A stretch of 64,000 nt of DNA, taken from Marinibacterium sp050389775. Its GTDB lineage: Bacteria > Pseudomonadota > Alphaproteobacteria > Rhodobacterales > Rhodobacteraceae. The stretch spans positions 4,588,001-4,652,000 of the forward strand of contig NZ_CP177144.1 of the NCBI RefSeq assembly GCF_050389775.1, in the 5' to 3' direction. This document shows, piece after piece, positions 14,758-23,310 of this stretch. The notes under the pieces are model-generated. The model ran no database searches. It was given only the letters and a program-made list of their open reading frames with translations, and was not told the origin of the DNA. The position numbers and the translations under genes are program-made. Each line of letters begins with the position of its first letter. Position 1 is the stretch's first letter.

Positions 14758-15639
14758 ATGCTCGACACCCCCGACGATATCCATCCGCTCTTTGCCGGCG
14801 CGCCCTCGACGACCGAGTTCAAGAAGCTGCGCAAGCGCATCGTCCGCCAGACCCGCGAGGCGATCGACCATTACGGCATGATCGAACGCGGCGCACGCTG
14901 GCTGGTCTGCCTGTCCGGGGGCAAGGATTCCTATACCCTGCTGGCCGCCCTGCACGAATTGCAATGGCGCGGGCTGCTGCCCGTCGAGATCCTGGCCTGC
15001 AACCTCGACCAGGGCCAGCCTGGCTTTCCGGCCACCGTCCTGCCCGAGTTCCTCGACCGCATGAAGGTGCCCCACCGGATCGAATACCAGGACACCTATT
15101 CGGTCGTCGTCGACAAGGTGCCCCAGGGCCGGACCTATTGCGCGCTCTGTTCGCGGTTGCGGCGGGGCAATCTCTACCGGATCGCCCGGGAAGAGGGCTG
15201 CTCGGCGGTCGTGCTGGGCCATCACCGCGACGACATCCTTGAAACCTTCTTCATGAACCTCTTCCACGGCGGCCGCCTGGCAACCATGCCGCCCAAGCTG
15301 GTCAACGAGGAAGGCGACCTGTTCGTCTATCGCCCGCTGGCCTTCGTGGCCGAGGCCGATTGCGAGAAATTCGCCCGGGCGATGGATTATCCGGTCATTC
15401 CCTGCGACCTCTGCGGCAGCCAGGACGGGCTGCAACGGCAGCAGGTCAAGCAGATCCTCGATGGCTGGGAACGCAACAGCCCCGGCCGCCGCCAGGTCAT
15501 GTTCCGCTCGCTGATGAACGCCCGGCCGTCGCACCTGCTGGACCCCAAGCTGTTCGATTTCGTCGGGCTCAGCCGTGACCTGTCGTCGCAATCGGGCGAA
15601 GAAACGGAAAATCCGGGGGAAATTCCGCGGTTGCGTTAA
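14758..15639 (+). CDS. ttcA: tRNA 2-thiocytidine(32) synthetase TtcA
   Basis: A 293-aa PP-loop ATPase with SGGKDS at residues 53-58 and the cluster-binding CALC (Cys128, Cys131); a further CDLCGSQDGLQRQQ motif lies about 85 residues later. TtcA holds a [4Fe-4S] cluster and thiolates C32 of certain tRNAs, including some tRNA-Arg. The start MLDTPDDIHPLF at 14758 is chosen because the conserved region begins right after it; an in-frame ATG at 14749 is equally possible, and longer starts give non-conserved sequence. Confidence 0.93.
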   Translation: MLDTPDDIHPLFAGAPSTTEFKKLRKRIVRQTREAIDHYGMIERGARWLVCLSGGKDSYTLLAALHELQWRGLLPVEILACNLDQGQPGFPATVLPEFLDRMKVPHRIEYQDTYSVVVDKVPQGRTYCALCSRLRRGNLYRIAREEGCSAVVLGHHRDDILETFFMNLFHGGRLATMPPKLVNEEGDLFVYRPLAFVAEADCEKFARAMDYPVIPCDLCGSQDGLQRQQVKQILDGWERNSPGRRQVMFRSLMNARPSHLLDPKLFDFVGLSRDLSSQSGEETENPGEIPRLR

Positions 15640-15702
15640 CCCTTCACTACCTAATTTGGCCCTAGCCTGCGGCAAACCGACCAACGGGCACGAGGGAAAG
15701 TG

Positions 15703-17250
15703 ATGGCAACGCGCGGCAGCAGACCGTTCGACACGTATCGCGGGTGTTTCCTGTCCATCGTGACCGGCCCGCCGATCCTGGCCTTTCTGCCGGCGGTGAC
15801 GCTGGCGGCCTATTGGCTGGCCGGGGAAACCGCGCTGATCCTCGTCGCGCTCGGCCTGCCCGTGCTTTACGCGATGACCGGCGTGGCCACGGCCTGGCCG
15901 CCGCGCGGCGGCGTGCCGCGTGACGGGGTGACCGGCCTGCCCCTGCGCGACAGTTTCGATGCCGAGGTTGCCGCCATCTATGACGACACCGCCGGGGGCG
16001 AGATGCGCTCGGTCTGCCTGACGATCGAGCTGGACGATTACCGCCAGGTCGTGGAACGCCATGGCCAGGCCGCCGGCGACCTTGTGATGGCGCGCACCGG
16101 CGAACGACTGGTGTCGGCCGTGCGCACCGGTGACATCGTCGCCCGGCTGGGCGACAGCCGCTTCGCGCTCTGCCTGGCCCCTGTGCGCCAGCTGGACCTG
16201 GAATTGTGCATCCAGCTGGCCGGCCGGCTGCAATCGGCCATCGAAGAGCCCGTGCCCGTCGATGGCACCGGTATCTATGTCACGGCCTGCGTGGGCTTTT
16301 GCCCGCGCAACCGGGCGCCTTCGGGCGGGTCCGGGGGCTGGCAGGCCGCCGCCGTCACCGCGCTGATCGAGGCGCAGGGCGTCGGGCCGTCAACGATTCG
16401 GGCCTATTCCAGCGACATGCACCGGCGCAGCCAGACCCGCAGCGATCTGCGTGAAGAGGCCGCCGCGGCGCTGGAAAACGGTCAGCTGCAACCCTGGTTC
16501 CAGCCGCAGATCTCGACCGACACCGGCAAGATCACCGGGTTCGAGGCCCTGGCCCGCTGGATCCACCCGATCCACGGCGCGATTGCCCCGGCCACCTTCC
16601 TGCCGATCATGGAAGAGGCCGGGCTGCTGGAGCGGCTGGGCGAGGTCATGCTGTTCCACGCGCTGACCGCGCTCAAGGCCTGGGATGCGGCGGGGTGTGA
16701 CATTCCCCGCGTGGGCGTGAATTTCAGCCAGTCCGAACTGCGCAATCCCCGGCTGGTCGAAAAGATCCGGTGGGAGCTGGACCGGTTCGACCTGACGCCC
16801 GAACGGATCGGCATCGAGATCCTGGAAACCGTGGTGTCGGACACGCCCGACGACGTGATTTCGCGAAACATTGCGGGGCTTTCCGCCATCGGCTGCCGCA
16901 TCGACCTGGACGATTTCGGCACCGGCCATGCTTCGATCGCGTCGCTGCGCCGGTTCCAGGTGTCCTGCATCAAGATCGACCGCACCTTTGTCGCCAAGGC
17001 CGACCGCGACCCCGAACAGCAGCAGATGATCGCCGCCATCCTGACCATGGCCGAACGGCTGCGCCTGGAAACCCTGGCCGAAGGCGTCGAGACCGTGGGC
17101 GAACATGCCCTGCTGGCCCAGCTGGGCTGCGACCATGTCCAGGGCTACGGTATTGCCCGGCCAATGCCCTTCGACCAGACGCTCGACTGGATCGCCGCCC
17201 ATGCAGCCAAGCTGCAGGACACGCCGCGCATCGGGCGCCAGACCGGCTGA
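15703..17250 (+). CDS. Membrane GGDEF-EAL protein, probable c-di-GMP phosphodiesterase
   Basis: A 515-aa protein with two hydrophobic segments near the N-terminus (about residues 20-65), a GGDEF-like domain (about 75-235) and an EAL domain (about 245-505). The GGDEF signature is replaced by LGDSRFAL, so cyclase activity is unlikely. The EAL domain keeps FEALARWIHP, the catalytic DDFGTGHAS, LAEGVET and QGYGIARPM, so hydrolysis of c-di-GMP is likely. GAGGGA lies 5 nt before the ATG; an overlapping GTG at 15700 is an alternative start. It stands alone between ttcA and yidC. Confidence 0.92.
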   Translation: MATRGSRPFDTYRGCFLSIVTGPPILAFLPAVTLAAYWLAGETALILVALGLPVLYAMTGVATAWPPRGGVPRDGVTGLPLRDSFDAEVAAIYDDTAGGEMRSVCLTIELDDYRQVVERHGQAAGDLVMARTGERLVSAVRTGDIVARLGDSRFALCLAPVRQLDLELCIQLAGRLQSAIEEPVPVDGTGIYVTACVGFCPRNRAPSGGSGGWQAAAVTALIEAQGVGPSTIRAYSSDMHRRSQTRSDLREEAAAALENGQLQPWFQPQISTDTGKITGFEALARWIHPIHGAIAPATFLPIMEEAGLLERLGEVMLFHALTALKAWDAAGCDIPRVGVNFSQSELRNPRLVEKIRWELDRFDLTPERIGIEILETVVSDTPDDVISRNIAGLSAIGCRIDLDDFGTGHASIASLRRFQVSCIKIDRTFVAKADRDPEQQQMIAAILTMAERLRLETLAEGVETVGEHALLAQLGCDHVQGYGIARPMPFDQTLDWIAAHAAKLQDTPRIGRQTG

Positions 17251-17368
17251 TCCGGGCCGCCGCCGGCCGCAACGGGAACAAGAGAGCGCCCCGATTGGCC
17301 TTGACCTTTCAGGCCGCACTCTGTTGAACCTGCCCTGTCGTTTTCCGCAGGAAAGGTGCCAGTCCCAC

Positions 17369-19198
17369 ATGGACGATCAGAACAAGAACCTCCTCCTTGC
17401 CACCGGTCTGAGCTTTCTGGTGATCCTGGTCTGGTTTCTGCTGTTTCCCCCGCCCCCGCCCGAAGAGCAGGTGGCGGATTCGGCCCAGATCAGTGAAACC
17501 CAGCCCCTGACCGCAGGGGATGGCGTGGCCACGGCTCCGTCGCAGGCCCCCGATGGCTCCGGCTCGGCCGCCGCGCCCGCCGGCACCACCGTGGCCAGCG
17601 CCGCCGATGCCCCCCGCCTGGTCATCGATACGCCCCGCATGGAAGGCAGCATCTCGCTGCTCGGCGGGCGGATCGACACGCTGCGGCTGAAGGATTACCA
17701 GGTGTCGCTCGACGATCCCGAGAAGGTGACCGTCCTGTCGCCCGTCGGCAGCCCCGCGCCCTATTACGCCCTTTACGGCTGGGCCCCCGGCCAGGGCCTG
17801 AGCCTTGATGACGTGCCCGGCGCCAATACCGAATGGCAGCTGGAAGGTGGCGACCGGCTGACGGCCGACACGCCCGTCACCATGGTCTGGGACAATGGCA
17901 ACGGCCTGGTCTTCCGCCGGATCGTCTCGGTCGATGAGAACTTCATGTTCACCATCGCCCAGCAGGTCGAAAACACCGGCGCCGGCACCGTCAGCCTTGC
18001 GCCCTACGGCGTGCTGGCCCGCCATGGCGAGCCGACCACGCTTGAAAACTTCTGGGTCGTGCATGAAGGCGTGATCTCGATGGCCGATGGCGAGCTGACC
18101 GAGATCGATTATTCGTCGATGGTCGATTTCGAGATCAACCCCGCCGAAGGCGCCCAGGCCGAGGTCAGCCAGGTCACCGAAAACGGATGGGTCGGCTTTA
18201 CCGACCATTACTGGATGTCGACGCTGATCCCCGAGCCGGGCAGCGCCTTCAAGTCCGTGGCCAAGTACGACGCCCGCCGCGACATCTACCAGACCGAAGC
18301 CGTCATGCCGACCCAGACCCTGTCCGAGGGCCAGACCGCCGGCGTGACCACCCAGCTGTTCTCGGGCGCCAAGGAATGGGAAACCATCCGCGATTACCAG
18401 GCCCAGGGCATCGACCGTTTCATCGATTCGATCGACTGGGGCTGGTTCTTCTTCCTGACCAAACCGATCTTCTGGATCCTGCACCACGTGCACCAGCTGA
18501 TCGGCAACATGGGCTGGTCGATTATCGCGCTGACCCTGCTGCTCAAGGCCATCCTCTTCCCGCTGGCCTACAAATCCTACGTCTCGATGGCGAAGATGAA
18601 GGAATTGCAGCCCGAGATGGAGAAGCTGAAGGAAGCCGCCGGCGACGACCGTCAGAAGCTGCAACAGGGCATGATGGAGCTCTACAAGAAGGAAAAGGTG
18701 AACCCCGCCGCGGGCTGCCTGCCGATCCTTCTGCAGATCCCGATCTTCTTCTCGCTCTACAAGGTGATCTTCGTCACGATCGAACTGCGTCAGCAGGGCT
18801 GGTTCGGCCCGTTCCGCGACCTGTCGACGCCTGATCCGACCTCGATCATGAACTTCTTCGGCCTGCTGCCCTGGGCCGGCCCCGAGCCGGGCACCCTGGT
18901 CGCGACCATCGCCATCGGCATCCTGCCGCTGTGCCTGGGCGTGTCGATGTGGCTGCAACAAAAGCTGAATCCGGCTCCGGCCGATCCGACGCAGCAGATG
19001 ATCTTTGCCTGGATGCCCTGGGTCTTCATGTTCATGCTGGGCTCGTTTGCCAGCGGCCTGGTGATCTACTGGATTTCCAACAACGTGATCACCTTCACGC
19101 AGCAATACATCATCATGCGCAGCCAAGGGTATACGCCCGACGTCTTCGGCAACATCAAGTCGGGCTTCAAACGCAAGTCCAAGGCCGAGGAAAAGTGA
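17369..19198 (+). CDS. yidC: Membrane protein insertase YidC
   Basis: A 609-aa inner-membrane insertase. An N-terminal membrane anchor (about residues 7-26) is followed by a Pro-rich linker, a large periplasmic beta domain (about 70-350) and the conserved Oxa1 core with NMGWSIIALTLLLKAILFPL, NPAAGCLPILLQIPIFFSLY and MPWVFMFMLGSFASGLVIYW. The conserved hydrophilic-groove Arg/Lys lies in the first core helix region. The ATG at 17369 begins MDDQNKNLLLAT, the usual N-terminus. The next gene (MOSC) overlaps its stop by 4 nt (GTGA). Confidence 0.98.
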   Translation: MDDQNKNLLLATGLSFLVILVWFLLFPPPPPEEQVADSAQISETQPLTAGDGVATAPSQAPDGSGSAAAPAGTTVASAADAPRLVIDTPRMEGSISLLGGRIDTLRLKDYQVSLDDPEKVTVLSPVGSPAPYYALYGWAPGQGLSLDDVPGANTEWQLEGGDRLTADTPVTMVWDNGNGLVFRRIVSVDENFMFTIAQQVENTGAGTVSLAPYGVLARHGEPTTLENFWVVHEGVISMADGELTEIDYSSMVDFEINPAEGAQAEVSQVTENGWVGFTDHYWMSTLIPEPGSAFKSVAKYDARRDIYQTEAVMPTQTLSEGQTAGVTTQLFSGAKEWETIRDYQAQGIDRFIDSIDWGWFFFLTKPIFWILHHVHQLIGNMGWSIIALTLLLKAILFPLAYKSYVSMAKMKELQPEMEKLKEAAGDDRQKLQQGMMELYKKEKVNPAAGCLPILLQIPIFFSLYKVIFVTIELRQQGWFGPFRDLSTPDPTSIMNFFGLLPWAGPEPGTLVATIAIGILPLCLGVSMWLQQKLNPAPADPTQQMIFAWMPWVFMFMLGSFASGLVIYWISNNVITFTQQYIIMRSQGYTPDVFGNIKSGFKRKSKAEEK

Positions 19199-19935
19199 CG
19201 GTCACGCTCGCCCATATCTGGCGGCATCCGGTCAAGGGACTCGGATCGGAAGCCTGCCAGTCGGTCGAGCTGACCCCCGAAGGCGCGGTCGAAGGCGACC
19301 GCGCTTGGGCCTTCCTGAACGCGGCCGCGCCCGACAGCGATGCCTGGCAGCCGCGTCGCAATTACCTTCAGGTTGCCGCCGGCCCCCGGCTGGCGGCAAT
19401 CACCGCCCGCAGCTCCGGCGCGGGCCTGACCCTGACCCATCCCGACCGGGCGCCCCTGGCCCTCGATCCCGCCACCCCGGACGGCCGCGACGCGCTGGCC
19501 GACTGGATCGGCGATCTGTGGCCCTCGGACCGCCCCGGCCCCGCCCGCCTTGTTCGCGCCCCCCGCATGGGCATGACGGACAGTGATTTCGCCTCGGTCT
19601 CGATCGGCAACCTGGCCTCGCTGCGCGATCTGTCCGCCCGCGCCGGCCAGCCCGTCGACATGCGCCGCTTCCGCATCAACCTCTGGCTGGACGGGCTGGC
19701 GCCCTGGGCCGAGCTGGAGATGCCCGGCGGCCCCGACATCACCCTGGGCAGCGCCCGGCTGCGGCCCGTCGCACCGATCGAACGCTGCCGCGCGCCCGAC
19801 GCCAACCCGGACACGGGCACGCGCGACCTGGGCATCCTGAAACTGCTGGCCGAGGGCTGGGACACACGCGATTTCGGCGTGGTCTGCACGGTGTCCCGGG
19901 CCGGCACCGTATCCGTCGGAGACGCGCTGACATGA
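19195..19935 (+). CDS. MOSC-domain protein
   Basis: A 246-aa protein starting with GTG that overlaps the yidC stop. An N-terminal beta-barrel part (HIWRHPVKGLGSEACQSVEL, about residues 5-24) precedes the MOSC domain, whose key Cys is probably the one in APIERCRAPDANPDTGTRD (about 197-215). MOSC proteins handle sulfur bound to the molybdenum cofactor or pass sulfur between partners. No molybdoenzyme is nearby; the position between yidC and engB is a coupled operon arrangement rather than a functional clue. Confidence 0.85.
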   Translation: MTVTLAHIWRHPVKGLGSEACQSVELTPEGAVEGDRAWAFLNAAAPDSDAWQPRRNYLQVAAGPRLAAITARSSGAGLTLTHPDRAPLALDPATPDGRDALADWIGDLWPSDRPGPARLVRAPRMGMTDSDFASVSIGNLASLRDLSARAGQPVDMRRFRINLWLDGLAPWAELEMPGGPDITLGSARLRPVAPIERCRAPDANPDTGTRDLGILKLLAEGWDTRDFGVVCTVSRAGTVSVGDALT

Positions 19936-20585
19936 CCACCCTGCCCTTCCCCCTGGCCGAACAGCCCGACGAGATCACCGCCGAACGCGGACGCAAGCTG
20001 TTTGCCGGCGAGTCCGAATTCGTCAAGGGCGTGGTGGCCATGGACGGCCTGCCCCCGGCCGACCGGATCGAGGTCTGCTTTGCCGGCCGGTCGAATGTCG
20101 GGAAATCCAGCCTGATCAACGCGCTAACCGGCACCAAGGGCCTGGCCCGGGCGTCGAACACCCCCGGCCGGACCCAGGAAATCAACTATTTCACCCAAGG
20201 TCCCGCGCTCTATCTCGTCGACCTGCCGGGCTATGGTTTTGCCAATGCGCCGCTGCCCGTGGTCGAGAAATGGCAGCGCCTGCTCAAGGCCTATCTGTCG
20301 GGCCGGCCGACCCTGCGCCGGGCCTTTGTGCTCATCGATTTCCGCCATGGCATCAAGGCCGTGGACGAAGAGATCATGACCCTCTTGGACAAATCCGCCG
20401 TGCCCTTCCAGGTCGTGCTGACCAAGGCCGACAAGGTCAAGGACCGCGATGCCGACCGGATCATGGCCCAGGTCCGCGAGAAACTCTCGCCCCACCCCGC
20501 CGCCTATCCCGAGCTGGTCCTGACCTCGTCGGAAAAGGGCGACGGCATCCCGGTCCTGCGTTCGATCATCACCACGCTGGAATGA
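19932..20585 (+). CDS. engB: Ribosome biogenesis GTP-binding protein EngB (YihA/YsxC)
   Basis: A 217-aa GTPase with G1 GRSNVGKSS (about residues 55-63), G3 DLPGYGFA and G4 TKADK. EngB is essential for assembly of the 50S subunit. Its ATG overlaps the MOSC gene stop by 4 nt, which gives a coupled series yidC-MOSC-engB. The short N-terminal extension of about 50 residues before G1 is usual in Alphaproteobacteria. Confidence 0.96.
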   Translation: MTTLPFPLAEQPDEITAERGRKLFAGESEFVKGVVAMDGLPPADRIEVCFAGRSNVGKSSLINALTGTKGLARASNTPGRTQEINYFTQGPALYLVDLPGYGFANAPLPVVEKWQRLLKAYLSGRPTLRRAFVLIDFRHGIKAVDEEIMTLLDKSAVPFQVVLTKADKVKDRDADRIMAQVREKLSPHPAAYPELVLTSSEKGDGIPVLRSIITTLE

Positions 20586-20695
20586 CCCCGGGCGCGGCGG
20601 TGCGGTCACAGGCCGGGCCGGCCAGTCCGGCGGGCAGGATTGTTGCTTGCGTGTCCCCCCGGCTTTCCTGATAAGACCGGGCGGAGGATCGCCCC

Positions 20696-21574
20696 ATGAA
20701 GACACAGACCATGAACCGTGACTGGATCGCCACTGCCCGCACCCTGTCGGACGCCCTGCCCTTCCTGCAGCGCTACGAAGGCGCGACCGTTGTCGTCAAG
20801 CTGGGTGGCCATGCCATGGGCAGCGACGAGGCCATGGCCAGCTTTGCCCGCGACGTGGTGCTGCTGAGCCAGGTCGGCGTGAACCCGGTGATCGTCCATG
20901 GCGGCGGCCCGATGATCAACGAGATGCTGGCCCGGCTGGGCGTGACATCGGAATTTGTCGGCGGCAAGCGGGTGACCGATGCCGAGACGATCAAGGTCGT
21001 CGAAATGGTGCTGTCGGGCGTGGTCAACAAGCGCATCGTGCAGGCGATCAACATGCAGGGCGGGCTGGCCGTCGGCCTGTCGGGCAAGGATGCCCGGCTG
21101 ATCACCTGCGAACAGACCGATCCCGCCCTGGGCTTTGTCGGCACGCCGTCGAAGATGAACACCAAGGTGCTGACGACGCTGTTCGAAAAGAACATCATCC
21201 CGGTCATCGCGCCTCTGGGCGCCGGGGCTGATGGCGAGACCTTCAACATCAACGGCGACACGGCGGCCGGGGCCATTGCCGGGGCGCTGAATGCCGACCG
21301 GCTGCTGCTGCTGACCGATGTGTCGGGCGTCAAGGACGGGACGGGTTCGGTCATCACCGAGCTGACCCCGGACGACATCCGCAAGCTGATCGACGATGGC
21401 GTGATCGCCGGAGGGATGATTCCCAAGACCGAAACCGCGCTGGACGCGATCGCCGATGGCGTTCGGGCGGTGGTCATCCTGGACGGCCGGGCGCCGAACG
21501 CGGTGTTGCTCGAACTCTTCACCGAACACGGGGCCGGCACGCTGATCCGCCCGGTCCGCGCGCCCAAGGCTTGA
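20696..21574 (+). CDS. argB: Acetylglutamate kinase
   Basis: A 292-aa amino-acid kinase with KLGGHAMG near residue 36, the substrate-binding HGGGPMINEMLARLG block, and VSGVKDGTGSVI with MIPKTETALDAI toward the C-terminus. It phosphorylates N-acetylglutamate in arginine synthesis. GGAGG lies about 9 nt before the ATG; an internal ATG six codons in is possible. It follows engB by 110 nt, as in many Alphaproteobacteria. Confidence 0.97.
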   Translation: MKTQTMNRDWIATARTLSDALPFLQRYEGATVVVKLGGHAMGSDEAMASFARDVVLLSQVGVNPVIVHGGGPMINEMLARLGVTSEFVGGKRVTDAETIKVVEMVLSGVVNKRIVQAINMQGGLAVGLSGKDARLITCEQTDPALGFVGTPSKMNTKVLTTLFEKNIIPVIAPLGAGADGETFNINGDTAAGAIAGALNADRLLLLTDVSGVKDGTGSVITELTPDDIRKLIDDGVIAGGMIPKTETALDAIADGVRAVVILDGRAPNAVLLELFTEHGAGTLIRPVRAPKA

Positions 21575-22041
21575 GAATCGGCGGGGCACGGGTCACCGTT
21601 CGGCATGGCAAGCGACATGGCTTTGCAGAACCCCCCCGCCCCGGCCCAGGACTGCACCCTGGCATCGGCCACGGGTTGCGGCTCGATCCAAGGCCCGGTG
21701 TGTGCCCGGATGTCCGGCCCGGTGTCCGCCCACTCGCGGGGCGCGGACATGGCGCAGATGTCGGGCACAACTTGGCTCTCGAATACACTCGGGTCGCCAG
21801 TCCGGACGCGGTTCAGGGATACGGTGCCGGTGACTGGACAGGCACGACGGTCGGACACGATGCGCCGCTCGGATCTGGCGCAGGTGCCAGATGCGACGCA
21901 ATGGCCGGGCCCACGACGGGTCCCGGACACGGCTCGGCCGGCAGACACAGGACAGTTGCCAGTCACATCACAATCGTCCGGCCCACCGCGACTATCGTCA
22001 GGCCCACCGCAGCCCACGGGCACGCCACCCGTGATCACCCG
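21575..22041. repeat. Low-complexity spacer with degenerate short repeats
   Basis: No confident gene is seen in these 467 nt. Short words recur in degenerate form: CGGACAC/CGGACAT, ATGTCCGG/ATGTCGGG, and a clear imperfect tandem of about 21 nt near 21971-22010 built on ATCGTCCGGCCCACCGC. A 146-codon frame (21605-22045) runs through it and overlaps the next ATG by 4 nt, but its Pro/Ser/Thr-rich product, lack of a Shine-Dalgarno and repeat composition argue that it is not a conserved protein. Confidence 0.45.
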
Positions 22042-22695
22042 ATGACCACCCCGGAAACGACCTATGCAGCGATCGAGGCCGCAGCGGCAGAGCACGGCCT
22101 GATGGTCATGGGCGGCGAACACCCCGCTGACAGCGCCACGACGCGCCTGCTGCTGGGCGCCGGGACGGACTTCTGGGCCGTGCTGCAGACCGCGCCCGAG
22201 GGGCGCGACGCCCGCCTCGATCCGGTCGACCGCTATTCCACCCGCGTGATCTCGGCCCTGGCCGCCCGCTTTGGCGCCACGGCCACGTTTCCCTTCGGCG
22301 GCCCGCCCTGGGCGCCGTTCATCGCCTGGGCCCGGGCCAGCGGGCGGGCCTGGCCTTCGCCCACGGGCATGCTGGTCCATGACACCGCCGGGCTGATGAT
22401 CTCGTATCGCGGCGCGCTGGCCCTTCCGGGCCGGCTCGCCCTGCCCCCGCGCCCGGCCGCCAGCCCATGCACGGCCTGCACCGGGCAGCCCTGCACCACG
22501 GCCTGCCCCGTCGGCGCCCTGTCGGGCCATGCGCCCTATGACGTGCCGGCCTGCCATGGCTTCCTGAACACGGCCGACGGGGGCTATTGCCTGTCCGGCG
22601 GTTGCCTCGCCCGCCGGGCCTGCCCGGTCAGCCAGTCCTTCGGGCGCGATCCCGCCCAATCCGAACATAACATGCGCGCGTTCCATCCAACATGA
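22042..22695 (+). CDS. Ferredoxin-like iron-sulfur protein of unknown role
   Basis: A 217-aa protein with one clear [4Fe-4S] motif, Cys143-x2-Cys146-x4-Cys151-x3-Cys155-Pro. A second Cys group (171, 183, 188, 194; CLSGGCLARRACPVSQSF) may bind another cluster or metal. The N-terminal 140 residues form a mixed domain with no motif I recognise; the overall order resembles the C-terminal part of epoxyqueuosine-reductase-like proteins but without their cobalamin region. sixA overlaps its stop by 4 nt. The start at 22042 is the first ATG after the repeat-rich spacer. Confidence 0.7.
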   Translation: MTTPETTYAAIEAAAAEHGLMVMGGEHPADSATTRLLLGAGTDFWAVLQTAPEGRDARLDPVDRYSTRVISALAARFGATATFPFGGPPWAPFIAWARASGRAWPSPTGMLVHDTAGLMISYRGALALPGRLALPPRPAASPCTACTGQPCTTACPVGALSGHAPYDVPACHGFLNTADGGYCLSGGCLARRACPVSQSFGRDPAQSEHNMRAFHPT

Positions 22696-23186
22696 CCTGT
22701 ACCCTGATCCTGATGCGTCACGCCAAGTCCAGCTGGGCCGAGCCCGACATGGGCGACCATGACCGCCCCCTGAACAAGCGCGGCCTGCGCTCGGCCCGCG
22801 CCCTGGGCCATTGGCTGCGGGGCCACGACCATATCCCCGACCAGATCCTGTGTTCCTCGGCCACCCGCGCCCGGCTGACCTGTGACGGGCTGGCCCTGGG
22901 CCTGCCCGCCCCTGCCGTGCCGGCGCTCTATCATGCCGAGCCAGAGACAATGCTGGACGTGCTGCGCAAGGCCCGGGGCCGTTGCGTGCTGATGATCGGG
23001 CACAACCCGGGCATCGCCGATTTCGCGCAGAGGCTGGTGGTCACCCCGCCCGACCACGACCGCTTTGGCGATTACCCCACCGGGGCCACCCTGGTCGCCA
23101 CCTTCGACGCACCCGACTGGGCCGCCGTCACCTGGCAGACCGGGCGGACCATCGACTTCGCCATTCCGCGCGAATTGACGGACTGA
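22692..23186 (+). CDS. sixA: SixA-type histidine phosphatase
   Basis: A 164-aa member of the phosphoglycerate-mutase-like (RHG) superfamily with LMRHAKSSW at about residues 7-15, the second catalytic region SSATRARLT and IGHNPGIADF with the second His. SixA removes phosphate from phosphohistidine proteins, such as HPt domains or NPr. Its ATG overlaps the ferredoxin-like gene by 4 nt. The target is not evident from the neighbourhood. Confidence 0.88.
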   Translation: MTCTLILMRHAKSSWAEPDMGDHDRPLNKRGLRSARALGHWLRGHDHIPDQILCSSATRARLTCDGLALGLPAPAVPALYHAEPETMLDVLRKARGRCVLMIGHNPGIADFAQRLVVTPPDHDRFGDYPTGATLVATFDAPDWAAVTWQTGRTIDFAIPRELTD

Positions 23187-23266
23187 CGCCGCCGTGCCTG
23201 CCCGGAACGGGGTGGGCGGGCGGGAGTTCCGGGCAGGCACGGCGCCCGCCTCACCACAAACGAAAA

Positions 23267-23290
23267 CGGCCGGACCAAAAGGCCCGGCCG
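23267..23290 (-). terminator. Intrinsic terminator after aapP
   Basis: On the minus strand a 10-bp stem with one mismatch (CGGCCGGGCC and GGTCCGGCCG, loop TTTT) is followed by TTTTCGTTTG. It starts about 20 nt after the aapP stop and should end the aapJQMP transcript. Confidence 0.75.
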
Positions 23291-23310
23291 CATCCTTGTC
23301 TCGCGAAGGA

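Noticed and set aside
21605..22045. 146-codon frame upstream of the ferredoxin-like gene
   Set aside because: Tempting because of the 4-nt overlap with the next ATG, but it has no Shine-Dalgarno and a repeat-derived Pro/Ser/Thr composition, and all other frames there are equally open. Kept as a repeat region instead.
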